Shown: positions 43,751-52,844 of the stretch, piece after piece
Numbering within the stretch: the first letter of the stretch is position 1
Layout: each line of letters begins with the position of its first letter
NCBI GenBank assembly: GCA_041736675.1
Contig: JBGSTD010000013.1
Location: forward strand, 1-64,000
From: Salaquimonas sp041736675
GTDB lineage: Bacteria; Pseudomonadota; Alphaproteobacteria; Rhizobiales; Rhizobiaceae
Length of the DNA: 64,000 bases
Reading direction: 5' to 3'
Notes under the pieces: generated by a model
The model's input: the letters and a program-made list of their open reading frames with translations, nothing else
Told to the model about the DNA's origin: nothing
Database searches by the model: none
Translations under genes and position numbers: made by a program

Positions 43751-43771
43751 TTATGCTCAAAATGAGTATAA
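43751..43771. promoter_or_regulatory. Palindrome upstream of nadA, candidate NadQ operator
   Basis: TTATGCTCA (43751-43759) and TGAGTATAA (43763-43771) form an inverted repeat with one mismatch and a three-base spacer. It lies 26 bp before the nadA ATG. NadQ is encoded in the same window, so it is the natural candidate ligand. Assignment is inferred from position and symmetry. Confidence 0.6.
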
Positions 43772-43893
43772 CATTGGTGAAAAAACAAGCCTGCGAACAG
43801 GCTCATTTTATGTATGACAACATTATACTTTATTCAAGTGCCCGAAGGCCAATTCTGCAATCAGCCTGAACAAATTGAAATACAGTTCAAGCG

Positions 43894-46743
43894 TCAAGTC
43901 GCGGTTGGCGCCTCATCTAGATCGGCAGCGTCGTCCTGCTCTCCGCGATCCTGCTTGCGAAGCAACCGCTGATAAAACCGTCCGATAATCAGCAAGGAGG
44001 CCCCAAGTCCAAGGAACGAAAAGGCCCTCATTGCCCCTGTCAATTCGGAAAGATCGAACAGGAATACCTTACAAATGGTCAATCCGATCAGTATCCCTGA
44101 TGCTGCCCTTATAGGCAGGGAGCTCAGCCTGACACCGGCTGCCAACACCAAACCACCCAGCAATAGCCAAACTGCGGAATAGGACCAAAGCTCCTGATCA
44201 CTGGTTGATCGCGACAGGTAGATGAATTCACCCTGATAATAATGTCGCATCATGGCAGTCGGGTATACAAACAGTAACAGGCCCGAGAGTGCGGCATAAT
44301 TAAGCGTATACCAGCGGGGACGGATTGGTCTTGCCATATAGGCGACGATTGCTGCGAGTATTCCGGAAATCAGGTACGCAGGCAGAAGAAGATTGAAAAA
44401 TGCCCCCTGCCCTATGCTTGCAGGCACAAATAGCGGATTGTGGACGATCAGCAACCCAAAAACAAGCATCAAAGCGCCTAGACCGCCTGCAACCAGCGCT
44501 GCCTTGTCAAACAAGGTATCAGACGTGTAGCGGGCCAGCCTTTGAAGGCCGATTGCAAAACTGAGTGCCGCAATGGATTGAGCCGCCATCTCTTCGAGCG
44601 ATACGCGGGAACTGGCTATATCGCCGTCCGTCAGCCAATGGCGGATTTCCATTCCCACAAACAGGCCGAATGCGGCCATGCCTATTGCCATCGTTGCAGC
44701 GCCCTCGCGTTCTGCGCCGTTCCTGCGCATCAGGTGCCCGCCTGCCAAAATGGCGAATGCAGGCAATGCAACGAGGGGAATTAGGCTGTTGAGAAATGGT
44801 GTCGAACCGATCTCGAATTGGGCATAGGGCGCGTTGAAATAAAGTGCAATACCTGAAAGCACGGCAGCAGCCACTGACAGCCGTGCAATAATCCAGAGCG
44901 AACGGCGAGAGTAAACAAACGCGATGGCAAGCGATGCCATGGCAAAACCTAGTGGCATCCATCCTTTGGAAAAAGACACTGCTATGGCAAATGAAACGAG
45001 GGAAACCGCAGCCACTGCAAATGCTGCCGGTGCTGGCGCTGTCAGATCATCTGCGCGCTGGCGTGAAAAACTTTCGGTAAGCGCTGCAAATCCGGCTGCT
45101 GCACCAGTTGCTATCAAACCGAAAACCATGCGCGTTTCAAACGGTGCAATTCGCAAATAAGAAATGAGAATGGCGAGAAACGCTATGCCGCTGGCCGTGC
45201 TCGCCAACCATCCAGCCAACAGGCGTGCAGTGGTGTTGGCCCGCCATGCTTCGTAAATCGCAAATAGTGCCGGAGGCACAGCAACCATCGCCACGGATTG
45301 TACATACCCGGATATGTCTGGCGGTACCATGCCTTTTACCAAATCTGCAGTCCGGTTCATACCCGGCAAATCAACCAGCGGAAGCTGGATCTTCAAAACT
45401 GTCAGCGTAACCACAAACCCGCCAACAACCGCGACCGGCACATTGGCGGGCGAATAAGCCACGACGCCAATCATGATCATGGCAAGCAAAAGGCCGGTTG
45501 GAACTCCGGGAAGATTTACGTTAACCGCCAACTGCACGAGAAAACCGACTGTCAACGAGGCGAAAGCAACAAGGGCAACCCGCTGTATGGGCAAATCGAC
45601 TGATGGCTTGAGGCGCTCCTCAACTTTCCAGGCGAAGGCACCTGCATAGACTATCGCGAGACCAACAAGCAATATTGCGCCTGCCAATCCGGTGGATGGC
45701 GAATAAACGTTTGCAGCCATCATTGTCCAGAAAGTGGCTCCAATAATTCCCGCATAAGCAAGCCACAACCAACCGCGCACACGGGCCATTGCCATGACGC
45801 ATGCTGTAACAATCAATATATGAATCGATAGCACCATTGGATTGGGCGTAGATGACGAAACCAGGATCGGTGTTGCATATGAACCTAGAACACCGAACGC
45901 AGCCAGTTTTGGTCCATGAATTATTGCAAGAACCAGTGTAGCAAGTCCAGTCACTGTTAATCCGGTAAAGGCAATGCCAGGCCCGACAAATCCGTAAAGT
46001 GCATGTGCGGCATATATGGTAGCAAAGGCAGCAATCGAGCCAACCCCAGTAAGGATGCCAGGTATATCAGCTTTCTCAAACACAGAAATATCGAGTTTCC
46101 GATCATAGCGGCGCAGCCATTCACCACCAGTAAACAACGCCGCAGCCAGCGCAAAACCCAACGCTATGCGTGTCCTCGGCCCAAGAAGCCCCACTTCAAT
46201 CGTGTATCGAACCAGAAAGACAGCACCGAGCGCAATTGCAATCCCGCCGAGAATTACGGTCCAGCGTTCACCGATAAGTTTTTCAAAATCGGCAGCACTT
46301 CTTCCTTTGCGTGCGGCAGGCTCTGCGACAGCAGCCACGTTTTCCTGATTGCCATAAAGCTCGGATTCAACATCACCAGTTGCCGCTTCTGCTTCATCAT
46401 CCCGTCCACTCGATTTATCCGGATCTGGTCCAGTGTCATTGGCGCCCTTCCCGATCTCCCTAATTGAAGCAGATTCGCTAATGACATCCGGCTCTTGCCT
46501 TTTTGCCGCGATTATCGGGTTATTGCCAGATTCAGATGGTTCGACAACTTCGTTCCCATCGAAAGCGGCTCTCTGAAACTTCAACTCCAGGACTTTGAGA
46601 AAATCAGATAGGTTTGCAATCTGTAATTCCAACGCAAATACGCGCGCGCGCAGAGTAACTGCAAAGATTACACTGGCAACCGGAATAGCCACCACGAAAA
46701 AAACAACCAGAACAACCAACCCGCCAATGTTTCCCAAAATCAC
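43894..46743 (-). CDS. DUF2339 family large polytopic membrane protein
   Basis: 949 residues: one N-terminal membrane helix, a short predicted coiled coil (ALELQIANLSDFLKVLELKF), an acidic linker, then the DUF2339 core beginning FEKLIGERWTVILGGIAIALG and more than twenty hydrophobic segments. Function is unknown. It is probably monocistronic; no gene follows closely, and a 230-bp spacer separates it from a divergent MFS gene. Confidence 0.9.
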   Translation of the reverse strand: MILGNIGGLVVLVVFFVVAIPVASVIFAVTLRARVFALELQIANLSDFLKVLELKFQRAAFDGNEVVEPSESGNNPIIAAKRQEPDVISESASIREIGKGANDTGPDPDKSSGRDDEAEAATGDVESELYGNQENVAAVAEPAARKGRSAADFEKLIGERWTVILGGIAIALGAVFLVRYTIEVGLLGPRTRIALGFALAAALFTGGEWLRRYDRKLDISVFEKADIPGILTGVGSIAAFATIYAAHALYGFVGPGIAFTGLTVTGLATLVLAIIHGPKLAAFGVLGSYATPILVSSSTPNPMVLSIHILIVTACVMAMARVRGWLWLAYAGIIGATFWTMMAANVYSPSTGLAGAILLVGLAIVYAGAFAWKVEERLKPSVDLPIQRVALVAFASLTVGFLVQLAVNVNLPGVPTGLLLAMIMIGVVAYSPANVPVAVVGGFVVTLTVLKIQLPLVDLPGMNRTADLVKGMVPPDISGYVQSVAMVAVPPALFAIYEAWRANTTARLLAGWLASTASGIAFLAILISYLRIAPFETRMVFGLIATGAAAGFAALTESFSRQRADDLTAPAPAAFAVAAVSLVSFAIAVSFSKGWMPLGFAMASLAIAFVYSRRSLWIIARLSVAAAVLSGIALYFNAPYAQFEIGSTPFLNSLIPLVALPAFAILAGGHLMRRNGAEREGAATMAIGMAAFGLFVGMEIRHWLTDGDIASSRVSLEEMAAQSIAALSFAIGLQRLARYTSDTLFDKAALVAGGLGALMLVFGLLIVHNPLFVPASIGQGAFFNLLLPAYLISGILAAIVAYMARPIRPRWYTLNYAALSGLLLFVYPTAMMRHYYQGEFIYLSRSTSDQELWSYSAVWLLLGGLVLAAGVRLSSLPIRAASGILIGLTICKVFLFDLSELTGAMRAFSFLGLGASLLIIGRFYQRLLRKQDRGEQDDAADLDEAPTAT

Positions 46744-46894
46744 CTCCCGGAAACGGTCACCACATGTGACGTAGACCGTCTACCTTGACAGTGCAATAGG
46801 CCCGCAGCACAACCTGTTGTTTTGCGACTACGCGATTTGGACAGAAGTTACCGAAGGTTAGAGCATGGTTAAACAAGCGATGAAATCTATTGAC

Positions 46895-46923
46895 TTGACC
46901 GTTCTTTACGGCAGATGCATACC
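46895..46923 (+). promoter_or_regulatory. Possible promoter of the MFS gene
   Basis: TTGACC (46895-46900) and CATACC (46918-46923) are 17 bp apart and lie about 50 bp before the MFS ATG. CCGTTCTTTACGG within the spacer is a short palindrome that could be an operator. The -10 match is poor. Confidence 0.35.
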
Positions 46924-46973
46924 ATGAGGAAAAATCAGCAGTGCTTCTTCTGATCAATTGAGAGTCTAAAGAA

Positions 46974-48200
46974 ATGAAGAGCGAAACAGCGCCGAGAAAC
47001 CTGCCAATCCTGTTGGTTATCTGCGGATGCCTTATCGCAATGTTCACCCTCGGGCCACGCTCGACCATGGGCTTTTTCCAGGATCCTATGCTTCAAGAGC
47101 GCGGTTGGGACCGCACGACATTCGGCCTTGCGATGGCAATCCAGAACATCATCTGGGGTATAGGGCAGCCATTTTTTGGAGCAATTTCAGACCGTTACGG
47201 CACATGGCGGGTATTGGCCCTGTCGGGCATTTTCTACTCCAGTGGCCTTTACCTGATGTCCATTGCTGAATCCGCCACCATGCTGCACATTTCGGGTGGC
47301 GTATTGATTGGGCTAGGTATCGCGGCAGGCTCGTTCTCGATCGTCATGGCGGCATTTGCGCGCAATGTGCCTGCAGACAAACGCACCATCGTATTTGGAA
47401 TTGGCACTGCTGCCGGGTCAGCGGGCATGGCACTATTTGCCCCTCTGTCGGTCGCCATGATATCCAATCTTGGCTGGCAGGATTCGATGGTGTGGATGAG
47501 CTTTTTGATGCTTGCCATACCTGTGCTGGCAATTCCCTTTGTCAAAGGTGCCAAGGGCGGCAAGGCAACCCAGATTGAAATGGAACAGACTTTTGGCGAG
47601 GCGCTTAAAGAAGCGCTTGGCCACAAGAGCTATCTGTTACTGGTTTCAGGCTTTTTTGTCTGCGGCTTTCAGGTTGCCTTTATCACCGTGCATTTTCCGC
47701 CCTATCTCAATGAAATCGGCATCGAAGCAAAATATGCAGGCATAGCGCTGATGCTGATTGGACTGTTCAATATTGTTGGCTCGATTGCTTCGGGGTTTAT
47801 CGGCCAGCGTTACTCAAAGCCGATTTTCCTGTCCCTGATCTATATCGGCCGCTCTATTGCTGTCACTGCCTTCCTGCTGCTGCCGCAAACGCCTACCAGC
47901 GTTGTCATTTTTGCCGCGGTCATGGGATTGTTGTGGCTGTCAACAGTAGCGCCAACCAATGGTCTTGTCGCAGGCATGTTCGGCACGCGCTATCTCGGCA
48001 TGCTCGGCGGCGTGGTGTTTTTCTCCCACCAGATTGGCTCGTTCCTTGGGGTCTGGCTCGGAGGCTACCTGTTCGATCTGTTTGGCACCTATAATCCTGT
48101 CTGGTGGCTTGGGGTAGGTCTTGGCATCTTCGCCGCGATTGTGCATTGGCCAATCCAGGAAGCGGCTGTGGTTCGCCCCGGTTTCAGCCCTGCAGAATAG
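46974..48200 (+). CDS. MFS transporter (oxalate/formate antiporter-like subgroup)
   Basis: A 408-residue, 12-helix major facilitator protein. The loop 2-3 motif region GAISDRYGTWRV and the segment GFIGQRYSKPIFL in the second half are typical. FTLGPRSTMGFFQDPM near the start resembles uncharacterised members close to monocarboxylate/oxalate carriers, so the substrate is open. Its last 31 bases recur exactly at 49442-49472. Confidence 0.9.
   Translation: MKSETAPRNLPILLVICGCLIAMFTLGPRSTMGFFQDPMLQERGWDRTTFGLAMAIQNIIWGIGQPFFGAISDRYGTWRVLALSGIFYSSGLYLMSIAESATMLHISGGVLIGLGIAAGSFSIVMAAFARNVPADKRTIVFGIGTAAGSAGMALFAPLSVAMISNLGWQDSMVWMSFLMLAIPVLAIPFVKGAKGGKATQIEMEQTFGEALKEALGHKSYLLLVSGFFVCGFQVAFITVHFPPYLNEIGIEAKYAGIALMLIGLFNIVGSIASGFIGQRYSKPIFLSLIYIGRSIAVTAFLLLPQTPTSVVIFAAVMGLLWLSTVAPTNGLVAGMFGTRYLGMLGGVVFFSHQIGSFLGVWLGGYLFDLFGTYNPVWWLGVGLGIFAAIVHWPIQEAAVVRPGFSPAE
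48168..48198 (+). repeat. 31-bp direct repeat, left copy (end of MFS gene)
   Basis: The repeat begins GTGGTTCGCCCCGG and ends TGCAGAAT. It codes for the last residues of the MFS protein and is identical to 49442-49472. The two copies enclose the sterol desaturase gene. Confidence 0.95.
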
Positions 48201-48270
48201 TGCCGCCTAGGCTGCGCAACCGATTGTTTTTGGAAAGAATCAGCAATAGATTCGGATTCAGGAGAGCGGG

Positions 48271-49383
48271 ATGCAAAACCAGCCGCCAACATCGCAACGC
48301 ATGAAGATCGGCGAAGGCCGTATCAGCGGTGTGTTGTCCATCCTCTCGGGCGCGGTTGCCCTCGGAGCTGCGTTTTGCCTGCTTTTTCCGGAGTATCTCA
48401 CCACTGAAGAATTTCGGGCCGCCTATCCCTCCTGGCTGTTCCGCTCGATGCTATTGGTGTGCATTGTGCTGGCTTTCGGGTTCGCCTTCTCCAGCTTCAT
48501 CCTGAGCCGGAAATCGAAGCTCGGTTTAACAGGCGTGATCATCGCGACCATTGCTGTCCTGGCGGGCAATGATGCGAGCGGTATTCCGCAGTCAAATCAA
48601 AGCCTGTGGAATGTCAGTGTCGACTGGCTGCTGATCGACATTATTGTTCTCGCTGTTATCTTCATTCCCATCGAACTGTTCCTGCCCAAACGGGAGGACC
48701 AGACCAAGTTTCACGATGAATGGAAAACCGATGCTGTCTATTTCGCCATCGCCCATCTTATTGTCCAGTACACAGCGATCGCGGTCAAACTTCCTGCCGA
48801 AGCCCTCCTTGTCGGAGAATGGATGGATCATATCCACGCAGCGGTTTCCCAACTGCCATTTGTCGCGCAATTGCTGCTGGCGATGCTCCTCGCGGATCTG
48901 TTCCAGTATGCCGTACACCGAGCCTTTCATTCAAACGTCACCCTCTGGCGTTTTCACGCCGTGCACCATTCGATCCGGACGATTGACTGGGTTGCAGGTT
49001 CGCGACTGCATCTAGTGGACGTGCTTGCCACGCGGGCGTTTTCCTATCTACCACTTTATATGCTTGGACTGCCGGTAGAGGTATTTTACGCCTATGTGGC
49101 CATCGTCTCAATCCAGGCAGTTGCTGCCCATGCCAATACCAGAATCCCGTTTGGCCCCTTCAAATACATCCTTGTCACCCCACAATATCATCACTGGCAT
49201 CACAGCGATGATCGTCGATTTCACGACAGGAATTTTGCCATTCACTTTCCGCTGATCGACTGGCTGTTTGGAACCTATTACCTGCCGGGTGACGCTTGGC
49301 CGGAATCAACAGGTCTTGGCGATGCGGTGATGCCGAAGGGATTCTGGCGGCAATTCCTGTATCCGTTCCGGTCAGGTGAGTAA
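48271..49383 (+). CDS. Sterol desaturase / fatty acid hydroxylase family protein
   Basis: A 370-residue membrane di-iron enzyme candidate. The eight-histidine pattern is visible: HRAFHS, HAVHHS and HHWHHSDD, the last followed by NFAIHFPLIDWLFGTYY. About six hydrophobic segments precede or flank these motifs. Substrate is unknown; family members hydroxylate or desaturate lipids. AGGAGAG precedes the ATG. The gene lies between exact 31-bp direct repeats. Confidence 0.92.
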   Translation: MQNQPPTSQRMKIGEGRISGVLSILSGAVALGAAFCLLFPEYLTTEEFRAAYPSWLFRSMLLVCIVLAFGFAFSSFILSRKSKLGLTGVIIATIAVLAGNDASGIPQSNQSLWNVSVDWLLIDIIVLAVIFIPIELFLPKREDQTKFHDEWKTDAVYFAIAHLIVQYTAIAVKLPAEALLVGEWMDHIHAAVSQLPFVAQLLLAMLLADLFQYAVHRAFHSNVTLWRFHAVHHSIRTIDWVAGSRLHLVDVLATRAFSYLPLYMLGLPVEVFYAYVAIVSIQAVAAHANTRIPFGPFKYILVTPQYHHWHHSDDRRFHDRNFAIHFPLIDWLFGTYYLPGDAWPESTGLGDAVMPKGFWRQFLYPFRSGE

Positions 49384-49441
49384 CCGGTCGCGGGCTATTC
49401 CGTTTCAGTTAATTGATCCCAACTGGAAAATGGCACCGGCC

Positions 49442-49472
49442 GTGGTTCGCCCCGGTTTCAGCCCTGCAGAAT
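49442..49472 (+). repeat. 31-bp direct repeat, right copy
   Basis: Exact copy of 48168-48198, here in non-coding DNA 59 bp after the sterol desaturase stop. It seems to be a remnant of the MFS 3' end. Confidence 0.95.
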
Positions 49473-49505
49473 CGTAGCGAACAAATATCCGGCTGATTTC
49501 GAAGA

Positions 49506-49940
49506 CTATTGCTTCTGGCTGTCCCGCAGGAACTTCTCAAAGGCTTTCAATGTCTTTTCGGAGACGTGATGCTCAATGCCTTCGGCGTCCATCTCGGCAA
49601 TGGGTTCAGGCACACCGACCATGATCAGAACTTCGACCACCGTACGATGACGAGCGCGAACCTTGTCTGCCAGTTCCGCACCCTCGTCCGTCAGGAAAAT
49701 CCCGCGGTAGGGCCTTGAAGTCGCCAAACCCTCGCGTTTTAGTCTCGAAATCGCCTTGGTGGCTGTAGGCTGCGCAACTCCCATGCGCGAGGCGATGTCG
49801 GCGACTCGGGCTTCCCCAAGTTCTGCGATCAAATCGCCGATCATTTCGACATAGTCTTCAAGCAGGGCAAGGGACTGCATTTCGCGCGCGCGGGCAAACC
49901 GGTCTGCCTGATCCTTCGGTTTGATGTTTGTGTTCGACAT
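49506..49940 (-). CDS. mntR: Manganese-dependent transcriptional regulator MntR
   Basis: A 144-residue DtxR-family regulator. The winged helix spans about residues 25-85 (ARVADIASRMGVAQPTATKAISRLKREGL), and the dimerisation/metal domain has RHRTVVEVL and AEGIEHHVSEKT, with the usual His and Glu ligands. No SH3 domain, as in MntR. It is divergent from mntH with a perfect palindrome in the shared region, so it is the probable Mn-responsive repressor of mntH. Confidence 0.94.
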   Translation of the reverse strand: MSNTNIKPKDQADRFARAREMQSLALLEDYVEMIGDLIAELGEARVADIASRMGVAQPTATKAISRLKREGLATSRPYRGIFLTDEGAELADKVRARHRTVVEVLIMVGVPEPIAEMDAEGIEHHVSEKTLKAFEKFLRDSQKQ

Positions 49941-50051
49941 GCCTGCTTCCTGAAAGAGTGCGCGTGGAAGGTCTTATAGCCAAGGCTTTCATTTGACACC
50001 AGCTATAATAATTTTTGCAAGCCTGTTGAAATTAAAATTTATCCTTGCAAT

Positions 50052-50073
50052 AAATATAGCAATGGCTATATTT
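50052..50073. promoter_or_regulatory. Perfect palindrome between mntR and mntH, candidate MntR box
   Basis: AAATATAGC (50052-50060) and GCTATATTT (50065-50073) are exact inverted repeats with a four-base spacer AATG. It lies 24 bp before the chosen mntH start. Looser half-sites (TATAGCC near 49976, AGCTATAA near 50001) occur closer to mntR. Confidence 0.7.
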
Positions 50074-50097
50074 TTCAAAAATCTTCAGAGAATGACC

Positions 50098-51387
50098 ATG
50101 CTCAACAGCACCCAAAGAACCCGCAGCGGCATGACCGCCGTATTGACCGGCCAAAGACGCGACTGGCGAGGCCGACTGCTTTTCGCCGGGCCGGCGATTG
50201 TTGCCTCTGTTGCCTATATGGACCCTGGCAACTATGCTACCAACATCCAAGCGGGTGCGGGTTATGGCTACAAGCTTTTATGGATCGTACTTCTGGCAAA
50301 CCTGATTGCAATGGTCTTTCAGGCACTTTCGGCGCGGTTGGGCATCGTTACAGGCAAAAATCTTGCCGAATTGAGCCGTGACAATTTCCCCAAGCCAGTT
50401 GTCTGGATCATGTGGGTTATTTCCGAGATTGCTGCGATGGCTACCGACCTTGCGGAATTTCTCGGCGGCGCTATCGGGCTGGCGCTGCTCTTTGATCTTC
50501 CCCTGATGGTTGGTATGGCCATTACGGCGATCATCACCTATGGCATTCTGATTTTTGAGCGGGCGGGCTTCAGGCCGATCGAACTGATTATCGGCACACT
50601 GGTAGCGGTCATCGGCCTTTGTTACCTCGCGGAGATTCTCATCGCGCCGGTGGACTGGAAAGCGGCGGGCTTGGGCCTTATACAACCTTCCATGCCGGAC
50701 AGTGCAGCGCTGACCATTGCGGTCGGCATCATAGGTGCAACCGTGATGCCGCATGCGATCTACCTGCATTCCGGCCTTACCCAGTCACGCGCTGACATTA
50801 CGTCTGACACAGACCGACGCCGCGTCCTGCGCTTTTCAAATATTGAAGTGGTTCTTGCCCTTGCCGTTGCAGGAATGATCAACATGGCAATGGTAATCAT
50901 GGCAGCAAGTGCGTTCCATCTGGGTTATTCAGAAGTCGCGGAAATTGAAACCGCTTATTATACCCTTACCCCGCTATTGGGTGCGGCAGCCGCCGGAATG
51001 TTCCTCGCCTCGCTGATCGCATCAGGAATTTCCAGTTCTGTTGTCGGAACCATGGCAGGGCAAATGATCATGCAGGGTTTTCTGCACTTTCATGTGCCGA
51101 TCCTGATCCGCCGACTGGTAACCATGGTACCGGCATTCATTGTTGTGGCCATGGGTGTCAATGCCACCAAGGCGCTCATTCTCAGCCAGGTTGTGTTGTC
51201 TATCGCGCTACCGGTGCCGATGATCGCCCTGCTGATATTCTCATTGCGTAGCGATATCATGGGGAACTATGTTGCAAAGCCGCTCATTGCTGTCATCGCG
51301 TGCCTTGGGGCAGCGCTGGTTTTGAGCCTCAACTTTGTCCTGCTTGCAGATTTCTTCGGCGCACCCATTCCATTCCTTGGCAGCTGA
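50098..51387 (+). CDS. mntH: Nramp-family manganese/iron transporter MntH
   Basis: Proton-coupled divalent metal importer of about 429 aa with eleven helices. The metal-site motif of helix 1 is SVAYMDPGNYATNIQAGA, and of helix 6 is GATVMPHAIYLHSGL. The open frame starts at 49993, but that start lies upstream of the operator-like palindrome; ATG 50098 (or 50092) follows it, with CAGAGA as ribosome binding site. Divergent to mntR. Confidence 0.95.
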   Translation: MLNSTQRTRSGMTAVLTGQRRDWRGRLLFAGPAIVASVAYMDPGNYATNIQAGAGYGYKLLWIVLLANLIAMVFQALSARLGIVTGKNLAELSRDNFPKPVVWIMWVISEIAAMATDLAEFLGGAIGLALLFDLPLMVGMAITAIITYGILIFERAGFRPIELIIGTLVAVIGLCYLAEILIAPVDWKAAGLGLIQPSMPDSAALTIAVGIIGATVMPHAIYLHSGLTQSRADITSDTDRRRVLRFSNIEVVLALAVAGMINMAMVIMAASAFHLGYSEVAEIETAYYTLTPLLGAAAAGMFLASLIASGISSSVVGTMAGQMIMQGFLHFHVPILIRRLVTMVPAFIVVAMGVNATKALILSQVVLSIALPVPMIALLIFSLRSDIMGNYVAKPLIAVIACLGAALVLSLNFVLLADFFGAPIPFLGS

Positions 51388-51483
51388 CTCAAACAGCTGA
51401 CAGGCAAGCAATCTTGAGCACATAATATAAAGCAGGCAATGATTGCACTCCACACTTCGGACGTATCTTGACTTCGTGCCGGA

Positions 51484-51999
51484 TCAGCCCTTGCTGCCCA
51501 AGGGAAAAATCGCGCAGGTTTCGGTCCCGTGGGCGATGAGTTTGCCATCGGCAGTTTTGAGTGTTGCCTCGCTGGTGGCGATGGTTCGTCCGACATGGAT
51601 GACCTTGCCCTCGCAGACAACTTCACCGGAATGCGCAAACAGCGGGCGCACAAGGTTCACCTTGAACTCGACGGTTGTGTAAGCCATACCGGCAGGCAAA
51701 GTTGTATGAACGCAGCAGCCAAGCGCGCTGTCGAGAATGGCAGAAGGCCAGCCGCCGTGGATTGTTCCCAATGGGTTGTAAAACCGCTCACTGGGGATGC
51801 CGCGAAACACAACACGCCCGACTTCTGCCTCCGTCATGATGAAGTTCATGGATTTGCCCATGGCAGGCGCCGGCAATTCGCCCTGCATCATCATGTTGAA
51901 CAATTCGATGCCGGTGTGTTTGGCAAGGATTTCCATCGGCAATATACCGGTGGCTGTATCAGCAGGCATGATCAGTTTTTCGTCGTTCAAAGCTCGCAC
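51484..51999 (-). CDS. PaaI-family hotdog-fold thioesterase
   Basis: A 171-residue hotdog protein with the PaaI pattern NPLGTIHGGWPSAILDSALGCCV, followed by YTTVEFKVNLVRPL and GKVIHVGRTIATSEATL. It hydrolyses acyl-CoA thioesters; the acyl group is unknown. The start is uncertain: GTG 51999 is next to the recO stop, with TTG 51990 and ATG 51969 in frame. It ends the recO-side operon. Confidence 0.9.
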   Translation of the reverse strand: MRALNDEKLIMPADTATGILPMEILAKHTGIELFNMMMQGELPAPAMGKSMNFIMTEAEVGRVVFRGIPSERFYNPLGTIHGGWPSAILDSALGCCVHTTLPAGMAYTTVEFKVNLVRPLFAHSGEVVCEGKVIHVGRTIATSEATLKTADGKLIAHGTETCAIFPLGSKG

Positions 52000-52000
52000 C

Positions 52001-52756
52001 TCATTGTTTTTCCATCAATCTTTCAATCTTGCGAATAAATCCGGCGCGCTCATCGGGCGTTCGGATGCCCCTTGGGCCATAGACATTGCGCTCGAGAAAG
52101 TACAGCGTCAGCCTGAAACCGTCTTTTAATCCGTTTGCTGTGCTTTTCGTAGAAACTTCCGCACTGTCCCGCAAGTTTGCATCGAGCAGAAACCGGGGCA
52201 AAGCCAGCAGCTGGTTTTCATAAGGCTGTCCGGCACTTTGGCTGACCGCCCTGCCTGATTTTGGCGACACCCAAACCAGATTGAGGATTGAGCCACTGGC
52301 TGCACACCGCGAAAGATCAAGACCAAAGCCCAGTTCATCGAGCAGTGCCAGTTCAAACCGGATCAGCATTCGTGCTGCCTTTTCAGGTTCGTCCAGATGA
52401 TCCAGCATGACCAGCGCAGCCTGATACAGGCCCTGATGAGCGTCGCGCTCAGGGAGCAATCTCATATGGCTGGCAATCGTTTGAAGCCCGTAAATACCCA
52501 GCGGAGTTTCCATCAGGCTGGCGGCGCGAAGTACATCGCCCTCCACCTGAAAGACGCCGAGATGCTCTTCAATGCGGGCCCGCCATTCCACGTGGACCGA
52601 ATTTCCAGGCTGTAGCACCGGGCGCATGCGCGACGAGCGGCCGCCGCGCACCAATCCGAGGTGACGGCCATGGCCAGGAGTCATGACCTCGATGATGGCG
52701 CTGGTTTCTCCGTGCTTGCGCACACCGAGAATCAAACCTGTGTCTTTCCAATCCAT
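52001..52756 (-). CDS. recO: DNA repair protein RecO
   Basis: Recombination mediator of the RecFOR pathway. The 251-aa protein opens with WKDTGLILGVRKHGETSAIIEVMTPGHG-type OB-fold residues and GLVRGGRSSRMRPVLQPGN, then a helical C-terminal domain. It follows era, as in Rhizobiales generally. The zinc-binding cysteines of some RecO proteins are absent. Confidence 0.95.
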   Translation of the reverse strand: MDWKDTGLILGVRKHGETSAIIEVMTPGHGRHLGLVRGGRSSRMRPVLQPGNSVHVEWRARIEEHLGVFQVEGDVLRAASLMETPLGIYGLQTIASHMRLLPERDAHQGLYQAALVMLDHLDEPEKAARMLIRFELALLDELGFGLDLSRCAASGSILNLVWVSPKSGRAVSQSAGQPYENQLLALPRFLLDANLRDSAEVSTKSTANGLKDGFRLTLYFLERNVYGPRGIRTPDERAGFIRKIERLMEKQ

Positions 52757-52844
52757 GGCTCTGCTTCCATCGGGACCTTGTACAGACTGTCTTTGCCTAA
52801 CGAATGCACCTCAAACGCGATGCAATCATCACAAAAAATGAAAC

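Noticed and set aside
46757..47068. 103-codon minus-strand frame overlapping the MFS start
   Set aside because: Shadow of the MFS gene with no independent support.
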